Source: Gillisella vitis (lineage in GTDB: Bacteria; Pseudomonadota; Alphaproteobacteria; Rhizobiales; Rhizobiaceae). Taken from it: a stretch of 64,000 bases of DNA. The number at the start of each line of letters is the position of its first letter. The first letter of the stretch is position 1. Where the stretch lies: assembly GCF_021559775.1 (NCBI RefSeq), contig NZ_CP056047.1, forward strand, positions 2,480,001 to 2,544,000. Reading direction: 5' to 3'. This document shows, piece after piece, positions 54,255-63,138 of this stretch. The translations under genes and the position numbers were made by a program. The notes under the pieces were generated by a model that saw nothing but the letters and a program-made list of their open reading frames with translations, made no database searches and was not told where the DNA came from.

Positions 54255-55059
54255 AGGCGAGCGGGATCTCCAAACCTGGATGGCGGGTGACGTCCATGTC
54301 GACGCCGTAAATGGCGTTCAGCGTCTCGCGGGTCATCAGGGCCGTGGGGGAGCCTTCGGCAATCAATTGCCCAGCCTTCAGCGCATAGAGCCGGTCGCAG
54401 AAGCGGCTGGCCATGTTGATGTCATGCAGGACGATGATGACGCTCAAACCCTTTTCCTGCGACAGGCGGCGCACCAGCGCCAGCACGTCCATCTGATGGG
54501 CGATATCGAGCGCCGAGGTCGGCTCATCCAGCAGCAGGCATTCGCTGTCCTGCGCCACCAGCATGGCGATCCAGGCCCGCTGGCGCTCGCCGCCCGACAG
54601 CGTATCCACCATGCGGTCCGCCATCGGCAGGACATGGGTCAAGTCCAGCGCCTCCTCCACCTTGGCCTTGTCCGCCTCGGTAAACCGGCCAAGCGCGCCA
54701 TGCCAGGGATAGCGTCCGCAGGCCACCAGTTCGCGCACGGTCATGCCATGGGCCGCCGTCACGTCCTGTGGCAAATAGGCAACCTTGCGGGCAAAATCGC
54801 GCGCGCCAAGCGCGCCGGCATCCGCCCCGGCAAAATGGATCGTCCCGGATGTCAGGCTTTGCTGGCGGGCGAGAAGCTTCAGCAATGTGGATTTGCCCGA
54901 ACCATTATGGCCGACAAGACCGGAAATCTCACCCTTACGAAAACCGATCGACACATCCCGCAACAAGGCCCGGCCATCGACGGTGAAACCAAGCGCCTGC
55001 GTTTCGAAAATCATCTCCGGTTCGCCTGCGGCCAGGATTTTGCGATGTTCGCTCGCCAT
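54244..55059 (-). CDS. fhuC: Ferric-hydroxamate ABC transporter ATPase
   Basis: 271 residues from MASEHRKILAAGEP. Walker A GHNGSGKST, signature LSGGERQRAWIA, Walker B CLLLDEPTSALD, and His in VLHDINMA. The GAGGA ribosome site lies six bases before the ATG. It drives import through FhuB and is divergent from the AraC regulator. Confidence 0.94.
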   Translation of the reverse strand: MASEHRKILAAGEPEMIFETQALGFTVDGRALLRDVSIGFRKGEISGLVGHNGSGKSTLLKLLARQQSLTSGTIHFAGADAGALGARDFARKVAYLPQDVTAAHGMTVRELVACGRYPWHGALGRFTEADKAKVEEALDLTHVLPMADRMVDTLSGGERQRAWIAMLVAQDSECLLLDEPTSALDIAHQMDVLALVRRLSQEKGLSVIIVLHDINMASRFCDRLYALKAGQLIAEGSPTALMTRETLNAIYGVDMDVTRHPGLEIPLAYVC

Positions 55060-55212
55060 CAAAGATCCTCTAATACACAGTGCCACTCAGCTTGAACTGG
55101 GCGGATAAAACATGATAATAAAAATCAACTATACACAGTCTTGCCGCTTCGCAAGTGTGTTTTCAACTCTGTTTTGCCCATCGCCTGCACCTCACTTGTC
55201 CCGGATTGGCCA

Positions 55213-56112
55213 ATGTCCTACCTGCCCCGCATGACCAGCAAGATCGACGGACTGTCCGTCTCCTCCGGCCTGCACCGGCGCTATTGGAACGGCATGGTCG
55301 CCGATCTCTGGTCGGTGGATTGCCAAAGCGACGCGGGTGGGCATTATGTCAGCAGCGATCCGCGCCTGTTCATTCTTTTGGACGCCGCAGGCGAGGATGG
55401 GGCCGACCTCAGCATGGCTGAAGGCGGTGGCAAGCGGATTTCCGGAGCGATTGCCAGGGCAGCCCATTTCATTCCCGCCGGGTTGGAACTATCGACTGCG
55501 ATCACCGGGGTGAAAAGCCTACGGCATCTGGACCTGCATTTCGATGCTGATATCTTGCGGCACCGGTTAGGCGAGGATGCCGGGCTGGCGGCATTGCACC
55601 AGCCGCGCTACCTTCTTGATGATCCTCGACTGCTGGCCCTGGCCGAACTGATCGCCGCCGATGTCGCCAATCCGCATCCCCTGCACGATCTCTATGGAGA
55701 TGGGCTGGTCAGCGCGCTGCTGATCGACGTGCTGAACATTCGCCCCACCCCTACGCACCAATTGCCCAACCGCAAACGCAGCAAGCTGGCCGCCTGGCAG
55801 CTCCGCCGGGTTTGCGATTTCATCGAGGCCCATTGCCTGCGCACCATCAGGCTGGAGGAACTGGCTGGACTGGCGGGCCTGTCACCCACCTATTTCAGCC
55901 ACGCTTTCAAGGCGTCAACCGGCCTATCGCCGCATCAATGGCAAATGAAGGCGCGGATTGAAACGGTCAAACAACGGTTGCGCGACCCCGCCGTGCCGCT
56001 GACGGTGATCGCGGCGGAAACCGGCTTTGCCGATGCCGCCCATTTTGCCCGCAGCTTTCGCCGCGCCGTCGGCCTGTCGCCGTCCGAGTGGCGGCGGGTC
56101 CGGCTCAATTGA
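55213..56112 (+). CDS. AraC-family transcriptional regulator
   Basis: 299 residues from MSYLPRMTSK. The C-terminal 100 residues hold two helix-turn-helix motifs (LEELAGLAGLSPTYFSHAFK; LTVIAAETGFADAAHFARSF). The N-terminal part may bind the siderophore. It lies between divergent fhuC and the second receptor gene, so it probably activates receptor expression in response to the ferric siderophore, as PchR and FiuR-type regulators do. The TTG upstream (55141) is an alternative start. Confidence 0.88.
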   Translation: MSYLPRMTSKIDGLSVSSGLHRRYWNGMVADLWSVDCQSDAGGHYVSSDPRLFILLDAAGEDGADLSMAEGGGKRISGAIARAAHFIPAGLELSTAITGVKSLRHLDLHFDADILRHRLGEDAGLAALHQPRYLLDDPRLLALAELIAADVANPHPLHDLYGDGLVSALLIDVLNIRPTPTHQLPNRKRSKLAAWQLRRVCDFIEAHCLRTIRLEELAGLAGLSPTYFSHAFKASTGLSPHQWQMKARIETVKQRLRDPAVPLTVIAAETGFADAAHFARSFRRAVGLSPSEWRRVRLN

Positions 56113-56453
56113 GTTGGCGGCAGCGCCGTGCCGGTTCAGCAATGCGGTGCAATACCCCGACAGGATACGACGCAAACGTTTTTATGTGCCGCTTACCCCC
56201 TCTGTCCTGCCGGACATCTCCCCCTCAAGGAGGGAGATCGATATGCGCAAGCCAGAGGTGGGTTAGGCCACCGATAAAACGATAGCATCGTGTACTCTGA
56301 CAATACCCCTTAAAATTCTGTGCGGCGGGACACGGTTTGCCCAAATCCGTTCAAGCCGTCCATGCTTGCGACAAGCACGACAGAAATACATGAATTAATT
56401 AGTCATCATTTGAAATTCATGCCCGGCTGGGGCATCGGCAATAAGGTGATGAT
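56113..56453. other. Intergenic region with a dispersed element, before the second receptor
   Basis: About 340 bases. Contains a MITE-like repeat (56167-56302). The receptor promoter probably lies in the last 150 bases, which are AT-rich. Confidence 0.55.
56167..56302. repeat. MITE-like intergenic repeat, copy 1
   Basis: Shares with 60414-60701 the ends (ACGACGCAAAC start and ATAGC(A/G)TCGTGTACT end) and inner blocks CCGCTTACCCC, CTGCCGG-CATCTCCCCCTCA and GGGAGATCGATATG. Its own ends are imperfect inverted repeats. It has no coding capacity. Confidence 0.8.
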
Positions 56454-58679
56454 ATGGGGACGGCATTGGTTCAGGCACGGAAAACAAAAGGGCAGGATCG
56501 CTCAAACCGGCATCGCGCCGCCCTGATGGCCGGGATTGCCCTGCAGACGCTGTGCCTGCCGGGCTTCGTCCATGCGCAGGACGCCACCACCCAACTGTCG
56601 ACCATCACCGTCGAAGGCAAAAGCGAAACCGCGACCGGCCCTGTCGATGGCTATGTGGCCAAGCGCACATCGACAGGCTCGAAATCCGATACGCCCCTCG
56701 CGCAAGTTCCGCAATCGGTCTCGGTGATCGGCACCGCCGAAATGGCCGATCGCGGCGTCACCAACAAGGTTGATGAGGCGCTGCGCTATACGTCCGGCGT
56801 CTACACCCAGCCGTTCGGTGCCGATGGCGACACCAACTGGATGTATATTCGCGGCTTCGAGGCCACCCAGACCGGCAGCTTCCTTGATGGTCTGAACCTC
56901 TGGAGCTATGGCTTTGGCGGGTTTCTGGTGGATCCTGTCGTGCTGGAGCGGGTGGAAGTGCTGAAAGGCCCGGCCTCGGTTCTCTATGGCGGCTCCAATC
57001 CGGGTGGCATTGTCAACATGGTCGGCAAGCGCCCGACGGGGGAAAAATTTCTCACCACCGAAGTTGGTATCAACAATTATGGCAATGCCTTCCTGACTTT
57101 CGATACCGGCGATACGATCAAGGACAGTGATGTCAGCTACCGGGTGACTGGCAAGATCGCTGGCGGCGACAAGGCTGCCGATTATTCCCATGATTTCCGT
57201 GGCGTAATCATGCCGCAAATCACTTGGGCTCCGGATGATGGCACCAAGCTGAATGTCTATGCCTATTATTCCTATCTCGACCAAACCTCAGGCACCAATG
57301 GCTTCCTGCCCTATGTCGGCACGGTGGAAAAAGCCTCCTTCGGGCGGATCGACCGGGATGCCTATTATGGCGAACCGGGTAGTGACTACAGCTATTCGCG
57401 CCAGACCATGGTGGGCACGGATTTCAGCCACGAGCTTGAAAACGGCTGGACGTTTTCGCAAACCGCCCGCTATTCCTACCTCAACAAGGCCGAGAACACG
57501 CCTTATACCTATGGCTATTACGATCCGGCCACCGGCAGCAATTATCTTTCTGAACCGACAAGCAGCGATGCCTACCTGACACGGCTTGGCTTCAGCCACC
57601 ATACCGAAGTCAATTCCTTCGCCATCGACAATCACCTGAACGGCGAGGTCGAGACCGGAGCGCTGAAGCATGACCTAACGCTAGGCGTCGATTACAAATT
57701 CTACCAGCTCGACCAGGTGCAGGCCAGCACCACCGACACGCCGATCAGCGCCACCGATCCGGTCTATGGCACCACCCAGCCCGCCAATTCGGTCTATCTC
57801 AACCAGATCCTGCGCCAGAACCAGATCGGCGGCTATGTGCAAGACCAGATCCATTTCGGCGGCGGCTTTATCGCCACGCTGAATGGGCGTTACGACTATG
57901 TCTACACCACGTCCAACGACCGTACCGCCAGCAATGCCGACTATGACAGCAATGAAAGTGCGGCAAGTGGCCGGGCGGGTCTCGCCTATCAATTCGACAA
58001 TGGGTTGACGCCCTATGTCAGTGTCGCCAGCTTCTTCAATCCACAGATCGGCGTGACCCAGGGCGATCCGTTGAAGGCGGAAAAAGGCGAACAATATGAA
58101 GCGGGCGTCAAATACGAGCCAAGCTTCTTTCCGGGCATGATCACCGCCTCGGTCTTCCAGATTGACAAGAAGAACTGGACCGTCACCGATCCGCTGACCT
58201 TTCTCTCCACCCAGATCGGCGAGGTGCGCTCGCGCGGCTTCGAGCTGGAAGGCAAGGTCGAGCTGAATGCCGATTGGAAGGCGCTGGCCTCCTTCACCTA
58301 TCAGGATCTGGAGATTCTCGAACACGCCGATACATCACTGATCGGCAATTCACCCTATCTCGTGCCAAAGATGCTGGCCTCCGCCTGGCTGGATTACGCC
58401 ATACCAACCACGGTTCTGGCCGGAAAACTCGAAGGCGTCAGCCTGGGCGGCGGCATTCGCTATCAGGGCGAAAGCTGGGCCGATTACGCCAATACCAAAA
58501 AAGTGCCTGATGCCGTGCTGTTCGATGCCGCCATTCGCTACAAGAAAGACGATTGGGGTGCAGCGCTCACCGTTACCAACCTGTTTGACAAGCAATATGT
58601 CTCCGGCTGCCAGGGTACGCTGACCTGCGGCTATGGCGAAGGTCGAACCGTGACGCTGAAGATTTCGAAAAGCTGGTAA
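56454..58679 (+). CDS. fhuA: TonB-dependent hydroxamate-siderophore receptor
   Basis: 741 residues. Signal region (IALQTLCLPGFVHAQ), TonB box ATTQLSTITVEGK, plug VPQSVSVIGTAEMADRGV through NPGGIVNMVGKRP, and a barrel ending CGYGEGRTVTLKISKSW. A Cys-rich loop near the end (SGCQGTLTCGYG) is typical of the FhuA group. It lies downstream of the AraC gene and next to fhuCDB, supporting ferrichrome-type uptake. The ATG is preceded by GATAT-type weak ribosome site; a later start is possible. Confidence 0.9.
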   Translation: MGTALVQARKTKGQDRSNRHRAALMAGIALQTLCLPGFVHAQDATTQLSTITVEGKSETATGPVDGYVAKRTSTGSKSDTPLAQVPQSVSVIGTAEMADRGVTNKVDEALRYTSGVYTQPFGADGDTNWMYIRGFEATQTGSFLDGLNLWSYGFGGFLVDPVVLERVEVLKGPASVLYGGSNPGGIVNMVGKRPTGEKFLTTEVGINNYGNAFLTFDTGDTIKDSDVSYRVTGKIAGGDKAADYSHDFRGVIMPQITWAPDDGTKLNVYAYYSYLDQTSGTNGFLPYVGTVEKASFGRIDRDAYYGEPGSDYSYSRQTMVGTDFSHELENGWTFSQTARYSYLNKAENTPYTYGYYDPATGSNYLSEPTSSDAYLTRLGFSHHTEVNSFAIDNHLNGEVETGALKHDLTLGVDYKFYQLDQVQASTTDTPISATDPVYGTTQPANSVYLNQILRQNQIGGYVQDQIHFGGGFIATLNGRYDYVYTTSNDRTASNADYDSNESAASGRAGLAYQFDNGLTPYVSVASFFNPQIGVTQGDPLKAEKGEQYEAGVKYEPSFFPGMITASVFQIDKKNWTVTDPLTFLSTQIGEVRSRGFELEGKVELNADWKALASFTYQDLEILEHADTSLIGNSPYLVPKMLASAWLDYAIPTTVLAGKLEGVSLGGGIRYQGESWADYANTKKVPDAVLFDAAIRYKKDDWGAALTVTNLFDKQYVSGCQGTLTCGYGEGRTVTLKISKSW

Positions 58680-58700
58680 GGTTTTATCAGAAAACCTATC

Positions 58701-58725
58701 GCGCCGCCTGCACCACAGGCGGCGC
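58701..58725. terminator. Stem-loop between convergent receptor and BcsN-like genes
   Basis: GCGCCGCCTG / CAGGCGGCGC with a five-base loop. It may act for both genes; no clear T-run. Confidence 0.5.
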
Positions 58726-58729
58726 TGGA

Positions 58730-59455
58730 TTATCGCAACAGATCAAGATTCCGGCTGGTGACCGAGCGGATCGACAGTGTCCGCATCATATCTGCCAATT
58801 GTTCCGGCTTTGCCTTCACGTCGCAATAGCGAAGCGTGACCCGCACCGGCAGTTCCAGTTCGGACTTGTCGGACAGGCTGACCGCGGTCTTGAAGGCGCG
58901 CGGGTCCTTCACCGCCTGCCAGGCATAGACGCATGCGCCGCCGCTCTTGCCGAGCGTGCCGGTGGCAACCCCGAATTGCCCATAGCCGTTCTGATGAATG
59001 GCGGTGTCGGTCACCATTTTGACACCGGGAAACAGTTTCTTGATCGACGCGGGTGCTTCATCATTCATCGCCATCTGGCGAAAGCGGTCGCTGTCGGCAA
59101 GGCCGATCTCGATTGCCAGGCTGTTTTCACCAAGCTTGCCGGCGGTCGGGTATAGCAGGGTCTGAAAAGCCGAAGCCGGTTCGACGCGATGACGATTGCC
59201 CGTGATCGGTGCCGTCAGGCCGGAGAGTTTCAGCATCGCCACTTCGGGCGCGCCCTTTTCCACAGCCTGCGTCTTTGCCGCCAGCGGCTTCTTCTTGGAA
59301 ATCGACCCTGTTGAGCCCGGATCGATACCAGCCACGCAGGAAGACGCCGCCAAGGCGACGCCAAACATCGACAGGAGCGTTCCGATCCGTCGCAAGCTTC
59401 GGTTTGCGGCAGGGGCACTACCCTTGCCGGGACATTGGTCATCTGTGGTTTTCAT
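58730..59455 (-). CDS. BcsN-like lipoprotein
   Basis: 241 residues. The N-terminal half has a signal (MFGVALAASSCVAG) with a lipobox-like Cys. The body has FPGVKMVTDTAIHQNGYGQF then GVATGTLGKSGGACVYAWQ, matching the pattern of the cellulose biosynthesis protein BcsN family of rhizobia (GYG-x-FG-x-ATG, C-x-YAWQ) as I recall it. Its role in polymer synthesis is unproved. It converges with the second receptor gene and is far from any cellulose operon in the window. Confidence 0.7.
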   Translation of the reverse strand: MKTTDDQCPGKGSAPAANRSLRRIGTLLSMFGVALAASSCVAGIDPGSTGSISKKKPLAAKTQAVEKGAPEVAMLKLSGLTAPITGNRHRVEPASAFQTLLYPTAGKLGENSLAIEIGLADSDRFRQMAMNDEAPASIKKLFPGVKMVTDTAIHQNGYGQFGVATGTLGKSGGACVYAWQAVKDPRAFKTAVSLSDKSELELPVRVTLRYCDVKAKPEQLADMMRTLSIRSVTSRNLDLLR

Positions 59456-59767
59456 AGCCGTTTACCTCGTCAAACCCATCCTACCGCATCATTTCTTAAA
59501 TCAGGATTGATTTAAGGCGAAATAATCCGGCCCGGTCGTTTTGTGCAGCGTCCTCGCACCGTCTGCAAGACGGGCAGCGTGGTTGTTGCCGCAAGCTTTA
59601 GTGATCGAAGTGTTAACGAAATATTAAAGAGAAGAGACCGACTGTCTCATGCTGCGACAGCAATAGTTGCAGGTCAAAACCCATGGCTATCACCGGTAAA
59701 TGAAATAAAAACTTTTCGTTAAATTTTAGCGAATATGATGAGGGGTGATAGAAGAGGTATGATTGTA
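59456..59767. other. Intergenic region before the lytic transglycosylase
   Basis: About 310 bases; AT-rich near 59590-59760 with promoter-like stretches, but no conserved element was recognised. Confidence 0.5.
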
Positions 59768-60343
59768 ATGCGTAGAATCCTCATCATCGCCCTCTTGCTG
59801 GCTTTGGCAAGCTGCGCTCGGCCGCCCAGCCAGATCCGCAATGCCTGCGCGATCTTCGAGCAGAAGGACGGGGCCTTTGAAAACTGGAAACGCGCCGCCC
59901 GCTCGGTGGAGCGCGAATATGGCGTTCCGGTGCCAATCCTGCTGGCGACCATCTATACCGAATCCAGCTTCCGTGCCCGTGCCCGGCCACCCAGACGCTA
60001 CATTCTCGGCTTCATTCCGTGGAAGCGCGTCTCGACGGCCTATGGCTATTCGCAGGCTCTTGATGGTACCTGGGACCGCTATCAGCGTGAAACCGGCCGC
60101 TACCTTGCCCGGCGCACCAATTTCGGCGACGCCGTGCGCTTCATCGGCTGGTATCACTACCAGAGCCACCTGCGTAACGGCATCCCCTTCAGCAGCCCCT
60201 ACAACATCTATCTGGCCTACCATTCCGGCCAGGACGGCTACCGCCGAGGCGCTTACCGCGCCCGCCCGGAGGCTTTGGCCGGTGCCAAGCGCTTCGCCGC
60301 CATCACCGCCGTTTACGAGCAGCAGCTGCGCCGCTGCCCGTGA
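59768..60343 (+). CDS. Lytic transglycosylase-like lipoprotein
   Basis: 191 residues from MRRILIIALLLALASCARPP. A lipoprotein signal with lipobox LASC. The lysozyme-like SLT fold starts near residue 45: IYTESSF with the catalytic Glu, then AYGYSQALDGTWDRYQRE, ARRTNFGDAVRFIGWYH, and AYHSGQDGYRRG. It would cleave murein glycan strands at the periplasmic face. The longer start (59735 or 59759) sits too close to the ribosome site. Confidence 0.88.
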   Translation: MRRILIIALLLALASCARPPSQIRNACAIFEQKDGAFENWKRAARSVEREYGVPVPILLATIYTESSFRARARPPRRYILGFIPWKRVSTAYGYSQALDGTWDRYQRETGRYLARRTNFGDAVRFIGWYHYQSHLRNGIPFSSPYNIYLAYHSGQDGYRRGAYRARPEALAGAKRFAAITAVYEQQLRRCP

Positions 60344-60413
60344 GGCTTGGCGTTACATCCGCAAGTGTTCTGAAGAGAATACGGTCTGGGGCGGCAATGC
60401 GGGTAAAATAGTA

Positions 60414-60701
60414 ACACGACGCAAACATTTTTATATGCCGCTTACCCCGCTCTACCCTGCCGGGCATCTCCCCCTCATGGGGGAGATCGATATGTGGAAA
60501 CCACTTACCCTACAGAAACCTTGTTATTTCCAGCATATTCAGTCGCCAAAAAGATATGCCGTATGTGCTTTTTACCGATCTCCCCCATGAGGGGGTAAGG
60601 AGTGGTTAGCAAAGCCGATGAAACGATCCAGTGAATCGTTTTATTGACGAACGCTAGCAAGCCAGAGGGGTAAGCCACGGGTAAAAACGATAGCGTCGTG
60701 T
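60414..60701. repeat. MITE-like intergenic repeat, copy 2, with nested palindrome
   Basis: Ends ACACGACGC and GCGTCGTGT are perfect 9-base terminal inverted repeats. It shares its end blocks with 56167-56302 but carries about 150 extra bases, including a 20-base perfect inverted repeat (60470-60489 and 60576-60595, CCCCCTCATGGGGGAGATCG type). It looks as though one element is nested in, or duplicated within, another. Confidence 0.82.
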
Positions 60702-60813
60702 ACTGTCAATCGGAACCGGCACGATCCTCTTCTAATACCAAGTCTCGAAGATGCGTCAGCATGTCAGAGCCTTGCTATAAATGGAGGAGCCGGACGCACA
60801 AATACGGCGCATG

Positions 60814-60841
60814 AAAAAACCCCCGATCTTGCTATCGGAGG
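60814..60841 (-). terminator. Rho-independent terminator of the Tim44-like gene
   Basis: Minus strand CCTCCGAT-AGCAAG-ATCGGGGG then six T residues; one G-U pair. Begins 40 bases past the stop. Confidence 0.88.
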
Positions 60842-60880
60842 CTCTGATGACTGTTGGCTTTTGCTGTTGGTCCGTTCGTC

Positions 60881-61882
60881 TCAGGCTGACTGGATTGCCG
60901 AGATGCTCCAGCCCGAACCAGGGCGGCGCACGAAGGTCCAGACTTCCACCGACTGCTGCGGATGATCGGGATCACCATCCACCACAGCGCCGGTGGCACG
61001 GTCACGCATCACATCGATGGCTTCATAGCGCATGGCGACCGTGGCATAATCGATAGTGCCTTCGCGCCAGGCTTCGGCCAGGTCACCCTGCAGGAGATGG
61101 ACATCACGCACCTCGTTCTTGACGCCCTTGGTCGCGTGTTCACCAAGCTCTTCGGCGAGGTAGGACATGGCTTCCGGCGTGGTGATCCGGCGCAGGGCGG
61201 AATAGTCTTCTTCCGCATAAGCCTTCTGCATGTCTTTCAACAGGCTCTCGAAAATCTCCAGATCCTTCGGGCCGATGCCGACATCATCGGTACCGGCCTT
61301 AACAACGGCCGGACGAGTGACACCGAGCGCGGCGCCAGATCCCATTTTCGGAATGGAGAAGCCACCGAAACCGCCAGGCGATCCCCCGGACGAACCTTGG
61401 GAAGCATTCCCCGGCTGCGACATGTCATTGCGCGAAGCCGGACCGGCATAGGACGACGCCGTGCGATTGCGGTTGAAGAAACGCATGGCCAGCATGATCA
61501 AGCCGCCAATCAGCAAGAGCTGGAACAGCATGCCGAACATGCCAGCCGCACCGCCGAAGCCGCCGCCGAGCAACATGCCGAACAGACCACCCATCAAAAG
61601 GCCGCCCATCAAACCACCGGCCATACCGCCAAACAGGCCGCGCGACGCAGGCTGCTGCATGCCGGGCGTTGTCGCACCGTTATTCGGTGTCATGCTCCGC
61701 TGAATGGGCGCTGCGGTCGTTGGCGCGGTGCTGGTCGCTGGTGGGGCGCTAAAGGTGCGCTCGCCACGGCTACCAAAACTGCTGGAGCTTCCGGCCCGGC
61801 GGGCCTCTGCGAAATCGACCGCCGACAGGGTTACTGCCACTCCGATTGCCACGATGCCGATGATCCTGCCTGCTCTTCCCAT
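60881..61882 (-). CDS. Tim44-like domain membrane protein
   Basis: 333 residues from MGRAGRIIGIVAIGVAVTLS. A signal or anchor helix is followed by a Ser/Ala-rich linker, a glycine-rich hydrophobic stretch (GGLMGGLLMGGLFGMLLGGGFGG, shown only by key Gly/Leu pattern, about 110-150), another membrane helix (LFQLLLIGGLIMLAMRFFN), and a C-terminal alpha/beta Tim44-like domain (VGIGPKDLEIFESLLKDM to WSISAIQSA). The Tim44/Mba1 fold in bacteria is linked with membrane protein or transporter assembly, but the exact role is unknown. The start was set at the ATG at 61880-61882. Confidence 0.85.
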   Translation of the reverse strand: MGRAGRIIGIVAIGVAVTLSAVDFAEARRAGSSSSFGSRGERTFSAPPATSTAPTTAAPIQRSMTPNNGATTPGMQQPASRGLFGGMAGGLMGGLLMGGLFGMLLGGGFGGAAGMFGMLFQLLLIGGLIMLAMRFFNRNRTASSYAGPASRNDMSQPGNASQGSSGGSPGGFGGFSIPKMGSGAALGVTRPAVVKAGTDDVGIGPKDLEIFESLLKDMQKAYAEEDYSALRRITTPEAMSYLAEELGEHATKGVKNEVRDVHLLQGDLAEAWREGTIDYATVAMRYEAIDVMRDRATGAVVDGDPDHPQQSVEVWTFVRRPGSGWSISAIQSA

Positions 61883-61999
61883 GACGTCCTCTCTCCAAAC
61901 GTGCCCTTTCGGGCTGCTGCGCCCAAATGAGCCTTCCTTGCCCATATGGCGATGGACCTACCCGATGTTAAGGGTCGGCCAGCAAAAAACGGGCTAACC

Positions 62000-62134
62000 T
62001 TATGATTGCATCAGCACCAACCGGATGGAGGCCGCCACCGCGCCCACCACCGCCACGCCGACAATCCAGAAAATCGCAAACCACAGGATCTTCTGTTTCA
62101 GGGATTTCGGTTCTGTCCCAATGTCTTGCGCCAT
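62000..62134 (-). CDS. DUF2474-type small cytochrome bd subunit
   Basis: 44 residues, MAQDIGTEPKSLKQKILWF then one membrane helix (AIFWIVGVAVVGAVAASIRL). It was found by reading the minus strand after cydB; the ATG overlaps the cydB stop (TGATG). It matches the DUF2474 pattern of small proteins at the end of alphaproteobacterial cyd operons, similar in place and size to CydX of enteric bacteria. It likely stabilises the oxidase haems. Confidence 0.88.
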   Translation of the reverse strand: MAQDIGTEPKSLKQKILWFAIFWIVGVAVVGAVAASIRLVLMQS

Positions 62135-63138
62135 CAATGATACCCTTCTTCCGGATCGATCTTGCCTCGGAACACCCAATAGGCATAGGTCGTATAAATC
62201 AGAATGATCGGCACAAGGATAGCCGCACCAACCAATAGGAATTTCAGGCTGGTATCGGGCGCCGCCGCTTCCCAGATCGTCACCGAGGTGGGGACGATAT
62301 AGGGATAGAAACTGATACCGATACCGACATAGCCAAGCACGAACAGGCCAAGCGAGGCGACGAAAGGCAGCCAGTCCTTACCATCACGCAGCCCCTTGAA
62401 CACCAGATAGAGGCAGCCGAGCACCAGAATTGGCACGATGACGGAAAACACCGCCGTCGGAAAGGTAAACCAGCGATCAAGATAATGCGGCTTCAACCAC
62501 GGCGTCCACAGGCTAAACACGCCCATCGACCCAACCGTCAGCACGGCGGCGGCAAGCGCGTAGCGTTGTGCCTGGGCGCGCAGCGGCCCGACCGTCTTGA
62601 ACACCAGCCATGTGGCCCCCAGCAGGGTATAGCCGAACACCAGGGCAACGCCTGTTGCGATCGAAAACGGTGTCAGCCAGTCCCACCAGCCACCGGCATA
62701 GGCGCGGTCAACGACCGGAATGCCCTGTACCAAAGCGCCCAGCGCCACGCCTTGCGAAAAGCCAGCCACCAGCGAACCACCGGTAAAGCCGACATCCCAA
62801 ACGCCCTTCCAGCGCCGCGTGCGCCAGCGGTATTCGAAGGCCACGCCGCGAAAGATCAGACCAAGCAGCATAAGAATGATCGGCATGTAAAGCGCCGGCA
62901 GGATGGTGGCATAGGCCAGCGGAAACACCGCCATCAAACCACCGCCGCCCAGCACCAGCCAGGTCTCGTTGCCATCCCAGACGGGCGCCACCGAATTCAT
63001 CATCTGGTCACGGTCATGCTCGCTCTTGAAGAACGGAAACAGCAGGCCGACGCCCAGATCAAAGCCGTCAAGGATGACATAGGCCAGCACCGCAAAGGCG
63101 ATGATCGCGGCCCAGAGGAACGCATAATCAAAGGGCAT
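62134..63138 (-). CDS. cydB: Cytochrome bd ubiquinol oxidase subunit II
   Basis: 334 residues from MPFDYAFLWAAIIAFAVLAY. About eight to nine membrane helices; family motifs ILDGFDLGVGLLFPF, WDGNETWLVLGGGGL and FRGVAFEYRWR. It forms the membrane scaffold for the quinol oxidase with CydA. The start overlaps cydA's end by 11 bases. The last codon overlaps the DUF2474 gene. Confidence 0.96.
   Translation of the reverse strand: MPFDYAFLWAAIIAFAVLAYVILDGFDLGVGLLFPFFKSEHDRDQMMNSVAPVWDGNETWLVLGGGGLMAVFPLAYATILPALYMPIILMLLGLIFRGVAFEYRWRTRRWKGVWDVGFTGGSLVAGFSQGVALGALVQGIPVVDRAYAGGWWDWLTPFSIATGVALVFGYTLLGATWLVFKTVGPLRAQAQRYALAAAVLTVGSMGVFSLWTPWLKPHYLDRWFTFPTAVFSVIVPILVLGCLYLVFKGLRDGKDWLPFVASLGLFVLGYVGIGISFYPYIVPTSVTIWEAAAPDTSLKFLLVGAAILVPIILIYTTYAYWVFRGKIDPEEGYH

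Larger units (their letters stand above)
60344..60880. other. Intergenic region dominated by repeats
   Basis: About 540 bases. Holds a MITE-like element with a nested palindrome (60414-60701) and a rho-independent terminator (60814-60841). No gene. Confidence 0.65.
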
